A DNA stretch of 60,664 bases. It comes from Candidatus Zhuqueibacterota bacterium. Lineage in GTDB: Bacteria; Electryoneota; RPQS01. A program made the position numbers and the translations under genes. Below are positions 26,013-34,836 of this stretch, piece by piece (position 1 is the first letter of the stretch; each line of letters starts with the position of its first letter). The notes under the pieces are model-generated. The model ran no database searches. It was not told the DNA's origin and saw only the letters and a program-made list of their open reading frames with translations. The stretch covers positions 1-60,664 of the forward strand of contig RPQS01000024.1 in NCBI GenBank assembly GCA_003818605.1. The letters run 5' to 3'.

Positions 26013-27527
26013 ATGTTTCGCAAAGGATTGATTGGTTTACTGGCTATATTGGTGCTGGCCGTCACCGCGCCCGCGCAGGTCATGCTGAATGAATTCTTTT
26101 ACGACACGCAGGGCACCGATGATACGGCGATTATGTTCGTCGAAATTTACGGTCCGGCCGGAACGAATCTGTCCGGATGGACCTTAGTGGGCATCAACGG
26201 CAACGGCGGATCGGAATACCTGACGGTCACGCTGTCGGGCACGATCCCCGCCGACGGCTATTTCGTGGTCGGTGGTTCGGCGGTGGCCAACGTTGATCAG
26301 GTGGTGACGGCGGACTTCCAGAATGCCGGCAGCCAGAGCGGCGAAGATTGCGACGGGATTGATCTGCGCGACGGTGATGGCGGCCTTGTAGATCACCTTT
26401 GCTACGGCCCATGCGGCGCGGGCCACCTGTGCACCGGCGAAGGCGGCAGCAATGCCCCCGATCCATTTCCGTCCACCGCCAATCCGAATTCGCATCTGGC
26501 CCGCATCCCAGACCATTCGGACACGGACAACAACGGCGCTGACTGGGTAATCAGCGATGCTCTCACTTCCGGTCTGCCGAATAGCGGCACCCCATGCGTC
26601 CCGCATATCGCCACGCTGTCGGATATCCGCGCTCATAATCTCACGACCGGTGTCCCGACACTGTTGGACACGTTCGTGGTTACGCGCGGTATTGTCAACG
26701 TCAATAATGGTTCGCTCGACAGTACTGGCAATTCGAAATTCTATTTCCAGGATGACGATGCGGGCTGCAACGTCTACCGCGGCACGGTTCCGGCGGGCAT
26801 CGTAGCGGGTGACTGTGTGGTCGTCTCTGGTTGGGTAGAACACTTCAACGGCCTCACCGAAATCGTTTCATCGGGCATCGGCAACTGCTTATTTCAAGTT
26901 CAAGTTACAGCCCATGTCACTCCTCCCGCTCCAACGGTTATCACCGGCTCGACTCCGTTTGAAGCGTTTGAAGGCATGCTGGTGCGCATGAATAATGTCA
27001 CCATTACCGACGGCACGTGGCCTGCCGAAGGCTCCTACGGCGATTTGGTGATCACGGATCCGGACGGCACCATTGGACTTACCATTAACAAGTGGACCAA
27101 CGTGGACGGCTCGCCGGCTCCGACGCAAACATTCGACATTATCGGTATCCTCACACAATACGACCGCACGTCGCCGTATCTCGAATACTATGAAATCATG
27201 CCGCGCACCACGGCGGATGTCATCAATCACAGCGCCGCTGGCGATCCGGTTTCGGGAATGCTTGCCGCCGAATTCGAACTCGATGGCGCGTTTCCGAATC
27301 CTTTCAACAGCACAACGCAAATTCGTTTTACGGTCGGAGCGGCGCGCACACTTTCGCTCAGCATTTTCGATCTGCTGGGCCGCGAAGTCACCAGCGCAAC
27401 TCTTACGGGCTTGACTCCTGGCGCGCACTCCTACACATGGAGTCCTACGGGTGCAACCGGTCTTTATCTGGTTCGGCTGTCCGGCGAAAGTCGTGTTGAA
27501 ACGGCCAAGCTGCTTTACCTGAAGTAA
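26013..27527 (+). CDS. Secreted lamin-tail-domain protein with Por tail
   Basis: A 504-residue exported protein with a good ribosome site (AAAGGGAGAAC) and a signal peptide ending APAQ. Residues 22-190 resemble a lamin tail domain: VMLNEFFYDTQGTDD, SGWTLVGING, IPADGYFVVG, with a Cys-rich stretch (DHLCYGPCGAGHLC). Residues about 195-400 form an OB-fold-like region (RGIVNVNNG, YFQDDDAG). The end is a type IX sorting tail (AFPNPFNSTTQIRF ... GLYLVRLSG ... LLYLK). Lamin-tail plus OB-like proteins often accompany secreted nucleases, but no nuclease motif is seen here. A strong terminator follows. Confidence 0.8.
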   Translation: MFRKGLIGLLAILVLAVTAPAQVMLNEFFYDTQGTDDTAIMFVEIYGPAGTNLSGWTLVGINGNGGSEYLTVTLSGTIPADGYFVVGGSAVANVDQVVTADFQNAGSQSGEDCDGIDLRDGDGGLVDHLCYGPCGAGHLCTGEGGSNAPDPFPSTANPNSHLARIPDHSDTDNNGADWVISDALTSGLPNSGTPCVPHIATLSDIRAHNLTTGVPTLLDTFVVTRGIVNVNNGSLDSTGNSKFYFQDDDAGCNVYRGTVPAGIVAGDCVVVSGWVEHFNGLTEIVSSGIGNCLFQVQVTAHVTPPAPTVITGSTPFEAFEGMLVRMNNVTITDGTWPAEGSYGDLVITDPDGTIGLTINKWTNVDGSPAPTQTFDIIGILTQYDRTSPYLEYYEIMPRTTADVINHSAAGDPVSGMLAAEFELDGAFPNPFNSTTQIRFTVGAARTLSLSIFDLLGREVTSATLTGLTPGAHSYTWSPTGATGLYLVRLSGESRVETAKLLYLK

Positions 27528-27547
27528 GCTTTTTCCTTTCATTTTTG

Positions 27548-27584
27548 CAGAGGGGGGCTTTTTGAAGCCCCCCTCTGTGTTTTT
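27548..27584 (+). terminator. Strong intrinsic terminator after the lamin-tail gene
   Basis: A perfect 13-base-pair stem (CAGAGGGGGGCTT with AAGCCCCCCTCTG) and a TTTG loop, followed by TGTTTTTC. It begins 21 bases after the stop codon. Confidence 0.85.
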
Positions 27585-27630
27585 CTCCGTCATAGTCAAA
27601 CTCATATTTTAAGCACCGACGGTTTTTCCG

Positions 27631-27659
27631 TTGACTTGACCTTGTTTACAAATTATATT
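27631..27659 (+). promoter_or_regulatory. Candidate promoter for the secreted protease gene
   Basis: TTGACT at 27631-27636, a 17-base spacer and TATATT at 27654-27659. Initiation near 27666 gives a 68-base leader that includes the hairpin at 27685-27706 and the ribosome site. Confidence 0.6.
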
Positions 27660-27684
27660 GTATGATTGAAATGCACATATCCGG

Positions 27685-27706
27685 GGCACGACCGAAAGGT
27701 CGTGCC
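27685..27706 (+). repeat. Leader hairpin GGCACGACC-GAAA-GGTCGTGCC
   Basis: A perfect 9-base-pair stem capped by a GAAA tetraloop, lying between the candidate promoter and the AAAGGAG ribosome site of the protease gene. There is no T-run. It may be a REP-like unit or an mRNA-stabilising 5' hairpin. Confidence 0.6.
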
Positions 27707-27733
27707 TTGCCATTGTTAAAGGAGCGAAATGCG

Positions 27734-30700
27734 ATGAAGATTTTGTTGCGTTGTGTGGTCACTTGTGTTGCGCTGTTGCTGATGATACAAACGGTTCCGG
27801 CCCAAATCAGCGAGGGCGGAATCCCGTTCAGCTTTGGACCCGGCTTCAGCGCGACGGATGTGGTTCCTACCGTCGAAATGCCGCCTGTGGATGCAGCCCT
27901 GTATTTGGCGGAGGATGCCCGTGCTCCCAAGGATACCCCCTACCGCATCGCAACCCTGCTCGATGTATCCCTTGACCTTTCCAAGTCCGGAGTTTGGTCT
28001 GCCATACCGAACGGCCGCATCTGGCGGCTGCGCATTCTATCCAAGGGCGCTTATTCCATCGCGTTGATCTATGACCAATGGCATATCCCCGAAGGCGGAA
28101 AACTGTTCATTTATAACGACAAGCGCAATCAGGTGCTGGGAGCCTTCACCAGTTTCAACAACTGGAAAGAAGGTACGAATATCACCGGACACGTAATGGA
28201 TGATGCGGTAACTCTTGAGTATTTTGAACCCGCTGATGTCGAAGGCCGGTCGGACTTATCCATCTTCAGAGTCGTCCATGCCTATCGCAACGTGTTCGGA
28301 CGGGGCGGTTCGCTCGACGATTTCGGGGAATCCGGTTCGTGCAATGTGAATGTCATTTGTCCCGCCGCCTCCGCCTGGCAAACCGAAAAGCGGGGCGTGG
28401 GCATGATTATCGAAGACGGCTATCGCATTTGTTCCGGCTCGCTCATTAACAACACGTCACAGGATTTGACTCCTTACTTTTTGACTGCAAACCATTGCTA
28501 CAGCACTGAGGCCACCGGCTGGATTTTCGTTTTCAACTACGAGAGTTCCACCTGTTCGCCGAGCACCGACGGCCCAACTACGCAAACCGTAGTCAATGCC
28601 ACGCTTCGCGCACGATGGGATACTTCAGATTTTTGCCTGATGCAGCTTTCCTCCAATGTACCGACTTCGTACAATCCGTATTTTAACGGTTGGAACCGAG
28701 TGAATGCGGCGTGGACCAGCTCCGTATGCATTCATCATCCCAGTTGCGACGTGAAAAAATATTCTCTGGACAGCGATGCGCCGGTCTCCGATCGCTATCT
28801 CGGATCGGGGGCATATACGGCAAATGCTCACTGGAAAATCGTGGACTGGAATACGGGAACAACGGAGGGCGGTTCGTCCGGATCACCCCTGTTCGATCAG
28901 AACCATCGCATCACCGGGCAACTCCACGGCGGCTACGCAGCTTGCGGAAACGAACTTGCAGATTGGTATGGAAAATTCTCGCTGTCATGGACCGGCGGAG
29001 CTTCAAATAGTACACGTTTGAGTAACTGGCTCGATCCGGGCAGCACCGGAGTGACCACTTTGGACGGAACCTACGGCGCAACATCTATTACGGTTACCCA
29101 GCCGAACGGCGGTGAAACATGGTTGGTGGGTGACGTAGATTCGATTAAATGGACCTCCAGCGGCTTATCCGAAAACGTTCGGATACAAATCAATCGCGCC
29201 TATCCGGGCGCAACATGGATGACCCTTGCGGCCAGTACCGCTAACGACGGTTCACATCCGTGGACAGTCACGGACACTTTGAGTACAACGGCGCGTATTC
29301 GCATTACCGGCGCAACCACAACCACGGTGGGCGACACATCCAACAACAATTTCACCATAGCGAAGCGGACAATCACGCTTTCCGCTCCTGATGGCGGAGA
29401 GCTTTGGCTGACTGGCGATGTGGACACGATCAAGTGGACGTCGCAAAATCTCTCGGAAAACGTGAAGATCGAACTCAACCGCAGTTATCCCGGTGTCACG
29501 TGGGAAAATATCATTGCCAATACGGCTAATGATGGCGCGCATCCGTGGACGGTTTCGGGCGAGTTAACCTCCACCGCTCACATCCGCGTATCCGGGGTTA
29601 CTCATACTGCGGTTAGCGATACTTCCAACAATAACTTCACCATTGCCACACGCTCTATTTCCGTAACCATACCCAACGGCGGAGAGACGTGGCTTGTCGG
29701 CAATGTGGACACGATCAAGTGGACGTCGCAGAATCTCTCGGAAAACGTGAAGATCGAACTAAATCGCGGCTATCCGGGAACCCTCTGGGAAACGGTTGTT
29801 TCCGGCACAACAAACGACGGTGTGCACCCATGGACGGTTAGTGAAACCGTAACGGAAACTGCTCGTGTGCGTATTGCCGGAGTTGTGCATTCATCCGTCG
29901 GCGATACGTCCGAGGCCGATTTTGCCATTCGTCAGCAATACATCATAATCGCATCTCCCAACGGCGGCGAGTCTTGGAAGGAAGGGGATTCCCATACTAT
30001 CACCTGGTTGTCGGCATATGCCGGAGCGGAGGTGAAGATTGAACTGAATCGCACGTATCCTGCGGGCGCGTGGGAAACCGTGATTGGAAGCACGGCAAAC
30101 TCGGGATCGTACCCCTGGATAGTTACGTCTCCCGTTACGACGGCGGCGCGCCTTCGTATCATCAGCCTCGCTTACAGCTTGGTGGGAGACACATCCGACG
30201 GCGATTTCACGATTACTCCTTTCAATGAACCGCCGGAAATTTGCCACGATCCGCTGCACGATCAGGAACCGGCGGCTTTCTTCGTCACGGCGATTGCGAC
30301 TGACGATATCGGTCTTTCCGCCGTTCGCTTCATCTATCGTCCCACAGGCGGCGTCTTTGACTCCCTGACTTTTTCCACCACCGGCAATCCCGATGAATAT
30401 GCCGTCTCAGTCGGCCCGTTGAGTGAAGGTAAATTCGAGTACTTCCTGCGAGCGGTTGACATCGGCGGACTCAGCGCTGCCACAGACACGTTCTTATTCT
30501 TTATTGGCGGCACATGCGGCAGCGAACAAGCCTACGATGACGGTTCGGCGGAAGCCTCGCATTGGTCGGAGCAAACAGGCTATTGTTGGGCGGTGAAGTT
30601 CGATGCCCCGGCAACGCCCTATGTCCTGTGTTTAGCCCGTATCGGCATTTCAGCCGTTCATCCCGATTGCACACACGCTCCGATTTCCGTACAAGTGTTG

Positions 30701-31261
30701 GCTGCCGACGGTGCGGGCGGGTTGCCGGGAACGGTCTTATTCTCGCGCGCGGCGGGCAGTATTGGAAATGTAATCGGTGGAGTGCCGGACGACGTGGACA
30801 ACTGGACTCACGTTTTACTTCGCGACAGTCTGAATCAGCCGCTCACGGTTTCAAGCGCATTCTATATCGCCGTGGCTAATCCAGACGCAAACGGTTTTGA
30901 GGCTTTTCTTGAAGACACGGTCGGGGCACGCGCCGGACGCTCCTTCGTCTATGATCCCTGTGACAGCACATGGTATGATGAACTTTTCGTCCACAGTTCT
31001 ACCCGTCCCGGCAATCGCATGATTCGCGTGAGCGGCTTTACTCTCACGCCGCCCACGATCGTGGTTTCCATGCAGGGTTCGGATGTGAAGCTCGATTGGA
31101 CAGCAACCGGTGCCCCGTTCTACAGAGTGTATAGCGCCCTGAATGTCGGCGGGCCTTTCGACACATTGGAAGGCACGTCTGCAACCACTTCGTTTTTGGA
31201 CATCGGCGCGGCCGGTGAAGCTAAAAAATTCTATATTGTATACTCTTCTACCGCACCTTAA
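27734..31261 (+). CDS. Secreted lysyl-endopeptidase-like serine protease with four Ig-like repeats
   Basis: A 1175-residue exported protease. ATG 27734 follows AAAGGAG by nine bases; an earlier in-frame ATG at 27662 lies upstream of the leader hairpin. After the signal peptide (TVPAQ) comes a prodomain, then a chymotrypsin-fold domain with triad H254 (LTANHCYS), D299 (DTSDFCLMQL) and S382 (GGSSGSPLFD), closest to lysyl endopeptidases. From about residue 450 four tandem 95-residue repeats (PNGGETW ... IKWTS ... INRxYPGxxWE) resemble Kre9/KNH-type Ig domains. A further Ig/FnIII-like region follows. There is no Por tail, so another export or attachment route is likely. A strong terminator follows. 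Confidence 0.88.
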   Translation: MKILLRCVVTCVALLLMIQTVPAQISEGGIPFSFGPGFSATDVVPTVEMPPVDAALYLAEDARAPKDTPYRIATLLDVSLDLSKSGVWSAIPNGRIWRLRILSKGAYSIALIYDQWHIPEGGKLFIYNDKRNQVLGAFTSFNNWKEGTNITGHVMDDAVTLEYFEPADVEGRSDLSIFRVVHAYRNVFGRGGSLDDFGESGSCNVNVICPAASAWQTEKRGVGMIIEDGYRICSGSLINNTSQDLTPYFLTANHCYSTEATGWIFVFNYESSTCSPSTDGPTTQTVVNATLRARWDTSDFCLMQLSSNVPTSYNPYFNGWNRVNAAWTSSVCIHHPSCDVKKYSLDSDAPVSDRYLGSGAYTANAHWKIVDWNTGTTEGGSSGSPLFDQNHRITGQLHGGYAACGNELADWYGKFSLSWTGGASNSTRLSNWLDPGSTGVTTLDGTYGATSITVTQPNGGETWLVGDVDSIKWTSSGLSENVRIQINRAYPGATWMTLAASTANDGSHPWTVTDTLSTTARIRITGATTTTVGDTSNNNFTIAKRTITLSAPDGGELWLTGDVDTIKWTSQNLSENVKIELNRSYPGVTWENIIANTANDGAHPWTVSGELTSTAHIRVSGVTHTAVSDTSNNNFTIATRSISVTIPNGGETWLVGNVDTIKWTSQNLSENVKIELNRGYPGTLWETVVSGTTNDGVHPWTVSETVTETARVRIAGVVHSSVGDTSEADFAIRQQYIIIASPNGGESWKEGDSHTITWLSAYAGAEVKIELNRTYPAGAWETVIGSTANSGSYPWIVTSPVTTAARLRIISLAYSLVGDTSDGDFTITPFNEPPEICHDPLHDQEPAAFFVTAIATDDIGLSAVRFIYRPTGGVFDSLTFSTTGNPDEYAVSVGPLSEGKFEYFLRAVDIGGLSAATDTFLFFIGGTCGSEQAYDDGSAEASHWSEQTGYCWAVKFDAPATPYVLCLARIGISAVHPDCTHAPISVQVLAADGAGGLPGTVLFSRAAGSIGNVIGGVPDDVDNWTHVLLRDSLNQPLTVSSAFYIAVANPDANGFEAFLEDTVGARAGRSFVYDPCDSTWYDELFVHSSTRPGNRMIRVSGFTLTPPTIVVSMQGSDVKLDWTATGAPFYRVYSALNVGGPFDTLEGTSATTSFLDIGAAGEAKKFYIVYSSTAP
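29089..30220 (+). repeat. Four tandem coding repeats of about 285-288 bases
   Basis: Copies begin near 29091, 29379, 29663 and 29948, each encoding one NGGE ... INRxYP ... WE module. Copies two and three share a 56-base block (29420-29475 and 29705-29760) with a single mismatch, although the surrounding codons differ. This points to recent duplication or gene conversion. Confidence 0.75.
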
Positions 31262-31295
31262 ACTATCGCTGTAGATTCAGACAGCTTTCATTACG

Positions 31296-31334
31296 AAAAA
31301 CGGAGCGAATCCCAGCCAGTTCGCTCCGTTTTTT
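31296..31334 (+). terminator. Intrinsic terminator after the protease gene
   Basis: AAAAACGGAGCGAA pairs with TTCGCTCCGTTTTT around a ten-base loop, and the T-run is built into the stem end. It starts 35 bases after the stop codon. Confidence 0.88.
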
Positions 31335-31471
31335 AAGGGTGCTGTCTCCACGAGAGGAGTTCATGTCTTCTCTTGGCAACACCTCAGAAACAAGCCCATC
31401 ACAACAAATGCGTAGTTATGATGTTGTTTAATCAATATGTTATGGTATTTTTCGCTTTATCGTTCCAGATC

Positions 31472-31500
31472 TTGTCACAAGGTTTTTTCTGCATTATATT
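31472..31500 (+). promoter_or_regulatory. Promoter immediately before the M1 aminopeptidase start
   Basis: TTGTCA at 31472-31477, a 17-base spacer and TATATT at 31495-31500. Transcription would start around 31507, only a few bases from the start codon at 31510, which predicts a nearly leaderless message. Confidence 0.6.
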
Positions 31501-31509
31501 AAAAACGGT

Positions 31510-33759
31510 ATGAACCGCGCAATCCGCCTAATATTAGCCTTTATCGGCACATTCGTATGGGCATGGGCAATACCGCTGCACGCTCAGGAAGACCTCTCTC
31601 CTCTCCTCACGCCGCGTCAGTTTCATGATATGGAATGCGCCCGTCTGCGATCCGCTTTTATCCGCATGCAAAGCGCACGTCCGCTGGACTCCGAACAATC
31701 GGACTACGACGCCGTTTATTACCATCTGACTCTCGATGTGCGCGATTTTACCGGACGTATTATCTATGGCACAAGTACAATTACAGCACGCAGTCTGGAT
31801 GATAATCTCGATGAACTGATTCTGGATCTTTGTTCCACATTCACGGTAGATTCCGTCATCTGCAACGGCTTGCGGACTTTTTCTTTGACAGATGGTTTGT
31901 TGACGATTGCGCTGGATCGCGCCTATGCCCAAGGGGAATTGGTTCAAGTATCCGTAACATATCACGGCACACCGTGTCAGAATAATGAATTCCCGTCCTT
32001 CAGCTATTTGAATCGCAGTTGGTACGGTCGGCGGTATCCCACGATTTTTACGCTGTCCGAACCTTTCGGCGCGAGCGATTGGTGGCCGTGCAAGAATGAT
32101 CCGTCCGATAAAGCCGACAGCGTACGCGTTTCGATTATCGTGGCCGATACTCTTACCGCCACATCCAACGGCATTCTGGAGTCCGTTGCTGCGCTCCCCG
32201 CATCCTCGAAAATGTTTACATGGGTCGAACGCTATCCGATTGCCACATATCTGGTCTGTTTGAACGCCAGCAACTATGCGCATTACACGAATTGGTATAT
32301 CGCATTGAACGGGGACAGCGTTCCAATTGAGCACTACCCTTATCCCGAAAAGCTGACACAGGCACAAACGAGCTGGAATGCGCTGCCGGCTATGATGACC
32401 TTCAACGCGCAAAAATTCGGCGAGTATCCGTTCGTCACCGAAAAATACGGCCACACGATGTGGACGATTCCCGGCTCCGCCGCCATGGAGCACCAATGCA
32501 ATACATCTTTCGATTTCGCCTGGACCGACGGCGGCCATTCCTATGATTTTCTCGTGCAGCACGAATTGGCTCATCAATGGTGGGGGGACGATGTGACTCT
32601 GGCCACGTGGCCGGATATCTGGCTCAACGAAGGTTTCGCATCGTACTCCGAAGCTCTCTGGTTTGAACATATTAACGGATTTGCCGCTTATCGCAACTAC
32701 ATGTTCAGCTCGGCGGGACTGCGCGTCATTGATCCCTCCGGTCCGGTCTACAATCCGGGCGAACTCTTCGACGGCAACACCGTTTACAACAAGGGCGGTT
32801 GGATTCTGCATATCTTACGCGGCGCCATCCGCAACGATTCGCTTTTCTTCGCAGGATTGCGTGAATACCGCTCCCGCCACGCTTTGGGCAACGCGACGAC
32901 CGCAGAGTGTCTGGCGGACATGTCCGACGTGGCCGGATACGATGTAACACCCTACGTGTACGCTTATCTTTATTTGACGAATCGCCCGCAATACCGTGTT
33001 TCCTTCGACAGCGGCGAACTTCACGGACAATGGCAAACCGTAGTGCGGATCCGGCAAACGCAGACAAATCCGGATACCACCTTTACCACTCGTCTCGACC
33101 TGCGCCTGACGGCAAACAGCGATACATTCCGCACTCGCGTGGAAAATTCCACTCGCAATGAACGTTACTATTTACGGCCGGATTTTCAACCGACGCAGTT
33201 GGCTGTTGATCCCGATGATTGGGTGCTCAAGCAGATTACAACGGAAAGCCTGCCGCTCACCATTCTTAACAACTCTCTGGCGGACGCGGTGGAGGCTGTT
33301 CCGTATACGGATACGCTTTATGCGATCGGCGGCTATGGCGGTATGCGATTCTGGAGTTATCTGGGAAATGAATCCGGCCTCGCGCTTTCGACGGACGGAG
33401 TTCTTTCCGGGATTCCCGAAGATGGCGGAGATTTCCTGATTATTATTGTAGTGGAGGACGATCTCGCCGGAGCAGATACAGTTGAATTCGTTCTTCATAT
33501 CCAAGGCATTCTGCATCCGCCGCAGCGGCTTTCCGCATGTCTGCACCCAGAAAACGGATTACTTGAACTTCGCTGGTCCTCAGTGCCGGAAGCCGACTAC
33601 TATCGCATTAACCGCTCGCCGTTTGTGGATATGCACGAAATAGACCTCACTTTTACGACGACGGACACCATAGCCTCCGATACTCTGATTCTTGGTTCGG
33701 TTACAGGGGATTCTTCCGTCAAACGTTTCTACTCCGTCACTTCAGGGCAAAATCCTTAG
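31510..33759 (+). CDS. Secreted M1-family aminopeptidase with Ig-like C-terminus
   Basis: A 749-residue exported zinc peptidase that trims N-terminal residues from peptides. After the signal peptide (AIPLHAQ) the N-terminal saddle domain precedes the catalytic domain with HELAHQWW (H351, E352, H355) and the third zinc ligand E374 in NEGFASYSE. The exopeptidase motif, usually GAMEN, reads GSAAMEHQ here. Instead of the usual large C-terminal helical domain there is a putative Ig (He_PIG-like) domain (VLSGIPEDGGDF) and a short FnIII-like end, with no Por tail. No ribosome site lies before ATG 31510, consistent with leaderless translation. Confidence 0.9.
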   Translation: MNRAIRLILAFIGTFVWAWAIPLHAQEDLSPLLTPRQFHDMECARLRSAFIRMQSARPLDSEQSDYDAVYYHLTLDVRDFTGRIIYGTSTITARSLDDNLDELILDLCSTFTVDSVICNGLRTFSLTDGLLTIALDRAYAQGELVQVSVTYHGTPCQNNEFPSFSYLNRSWYGRRYPTIFTLSEPFGASDWWPCKNDPSDKADSVRVSIIVADTLTATSNGILESVAALPASSKMFTWVERYPIATYLVCLNASNYAHYTNWYIALNGDSVPIEHYPYPEKLTQAQTSWNALPAMMTFNAQKFGEYPFVTEKYGHTMWTIPGSAAMEHQCNTSFDFAWTDGGHSYDFLVQHELAHQWWGDDVTLATWPDIWLNEGFASYSEALWFEHINGFAAYRNYMFSSAGLRVIDPSGPVYNPGELFDGNTVYNKGGWILHILRGAIRNDSLFFAGLREYRSRHALGNATTAECLADMSDVAGYDVTPYVYAYLYLTNRPQYRVSFDSGELHGQWQTVVRIRQTQTNPDTTFTTRLDLRLTANSDTFRTRVENSTRNERYYLRPDFQPTQLAVDPDDWVLKQITTESLPLTILNNSLADAVEAVPYTDTLYAIGGYGGMRFWSYLGNESGLALSTDGVLSGIPEDGGDFLIIIVVEDDLAGADTVEFVLHIQGILHPPQRLSACLHPENGLLELRWSSVPEADYYRINRSPFVDMHEIDLTFTTTDTIASDTLILGSVTGDSSVKRFYSVTSGQNP

Positions 33760-33782
33760 AACCGCTTCAAAACCCATTCATG

Positions 33783-33813
33783 AAAAAGGCGAGCCTTGCG
33801 GTTCGCCTTTTTT
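33783..33813. terminator. Bidirectional terminator between convergent genes
   Basis: AAAAAGGCGA pairs with TCGCCTTTTT (33783-33792 with 33803-33812), extended by CC/GG, around a TTGC loop. The A-run and T-run let it work for both the aminopeptidase and the phosphate transporter gene. Confidence 0.85.
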
Positions 33814-33834
33814 CTTTGAAAAAACGAGAAGTAC

Positions 33835-34827
33835 TTATCCTCCGGTAATCAGTCCCACCAGCAGAAAGGAAACCGCTCCCACCAATGCGGAGGCGGGAAT
33901 CGTAAGAATCCAGGCAATCACGATATTGCCCGCCAGTCCCCACCGCACCGCCGAAGCCCGCCGGGTTGCGCCCACTCCCATGATCGCGCCGCTGATCGTA
34001 TGCGTTGTGCTGACCGCAATCCCGCTGAAAGCTGTAACCAGCAGCGTGATGGCGCCGGCAGTCTCTGCGCAGAATCCCATGGACGGCTTTAATTTCGTGA
34101 TCTTCTGCCCCATGGTTTTCACGATACGCCACCCGCCGAACAACGTTCCCATCGCAATCGCGAAATGCGAAGACAGAATCACCCAGAACGGCACATGAAA
34201 GGCGGATAGAAATCCCGTAGTCACAAGCAATCCCGTAATAATTCCCATTGTCTTCTGCGCATCGTTCGTTCCGTGTCCCAAACTGTATAATGCGGCGGAC
34301 ACCAGTTGTAATTTCCGAAAGGAACGGTTGACACTCGTCGCCGGACGATTGTGAAAGATCCACATCACCGCCGCCATTAAAACGAATCCCATCACCATAC
34401 CCATAATCGGAGCGATGACAATGAACAGCAGCGTTTTTACCCAACCATGATACAAAATCACGCCAAAGCCTTTATACGCGACGGCCGCGCCTGCGTATCC
34501 GCCCATAAGCGCGTGGGATGAACTGGACGGTATGCCGAAATACCAAGTGAGCAGATTCCAGAAAATGGCTCCCAGCAATCCGGATAAAATGACGTATTCG
34601 TTCACTCCCGAAAGTTCTACCAAACCTTTACCGATAGTCTTGGCGACGTGGACGTCGAACATAAAGGCCGCGATTAAATTAAAAAAAGCCGCCCACATTA
34701 CGGCCTTGCGGGGCGTCAGCACGCGCGTGGAAACCACCGTGGCAATGGAATTCGCCGAATCGTGAAATCCGTTCAGAAAATCGAAGACCAGCGCAACCAA
34801 AATGATGATGACGACCAGCAGTGTCAT
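33835..34827 (-). CDS. pit: Inorganic phosphate transporter, PiT family
   Basis: An inner-membrane H+ or Na+/phosphate symporter of 330 residues with about ten helices. Both PiT signatures are visible: N-terminal DFLNGFHDSANSIATVV (about residues 16-32), and in the second half FSGIAVSTTHTISGAIMG and the earlier LGHGTNDAQKTMGII. The gene follows the DUF47 gene after nine bases, the standard pair in which the PhoU-like protein modulates the low-affinity transporter. Confidence 0.95.
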   Translation of the reverse strand: MTLLVVIIILVALVFDFLNGFHDSANSIATVVSTRVLTPRKAVMWAAFFNLIAAFMFDVHVAKTIGKGLVELSGVNEYVILSGLLGAIFWNLLTWYFGIPSSSSHALMGGYAGAAVAYKGFGVILYHGWVKTLLFIVIAPIMGMVMGFVLMAAVMWIFHNRPATSVNRSFRKLQLVSAALYSLGHGTNDAQKTMGIITGLLVTTGFLSAFHVPFWVILSSHFAIAMGTLFGGWRIVKTMGQKITKLKPSMGFCAETAGAITLLVTAFSGIAVSTTHTISGAIMGVGATRRASAVRWGLAGNIVIAWILTIPASALVGAVSFLLVGLITGG

Positions 34828-34836
34828 GCGAAGCCC

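Noticed and set aside
29089-30220. Regularly spaced repeats that might suggest a CRISPR array
   Set aside because: The unit is about 286 bases, in frame, and encodes Ig-like modules; there are no short direct repeats with unique spacers and no cas genes.
31534-32811. 425-residue minus-strand open frame opposite the aminopeptidase
   Set aside because: Composition is that of a shadow frame, with no motif; the plus strand encodes a clear M1 peptidase with its zinc ligands.
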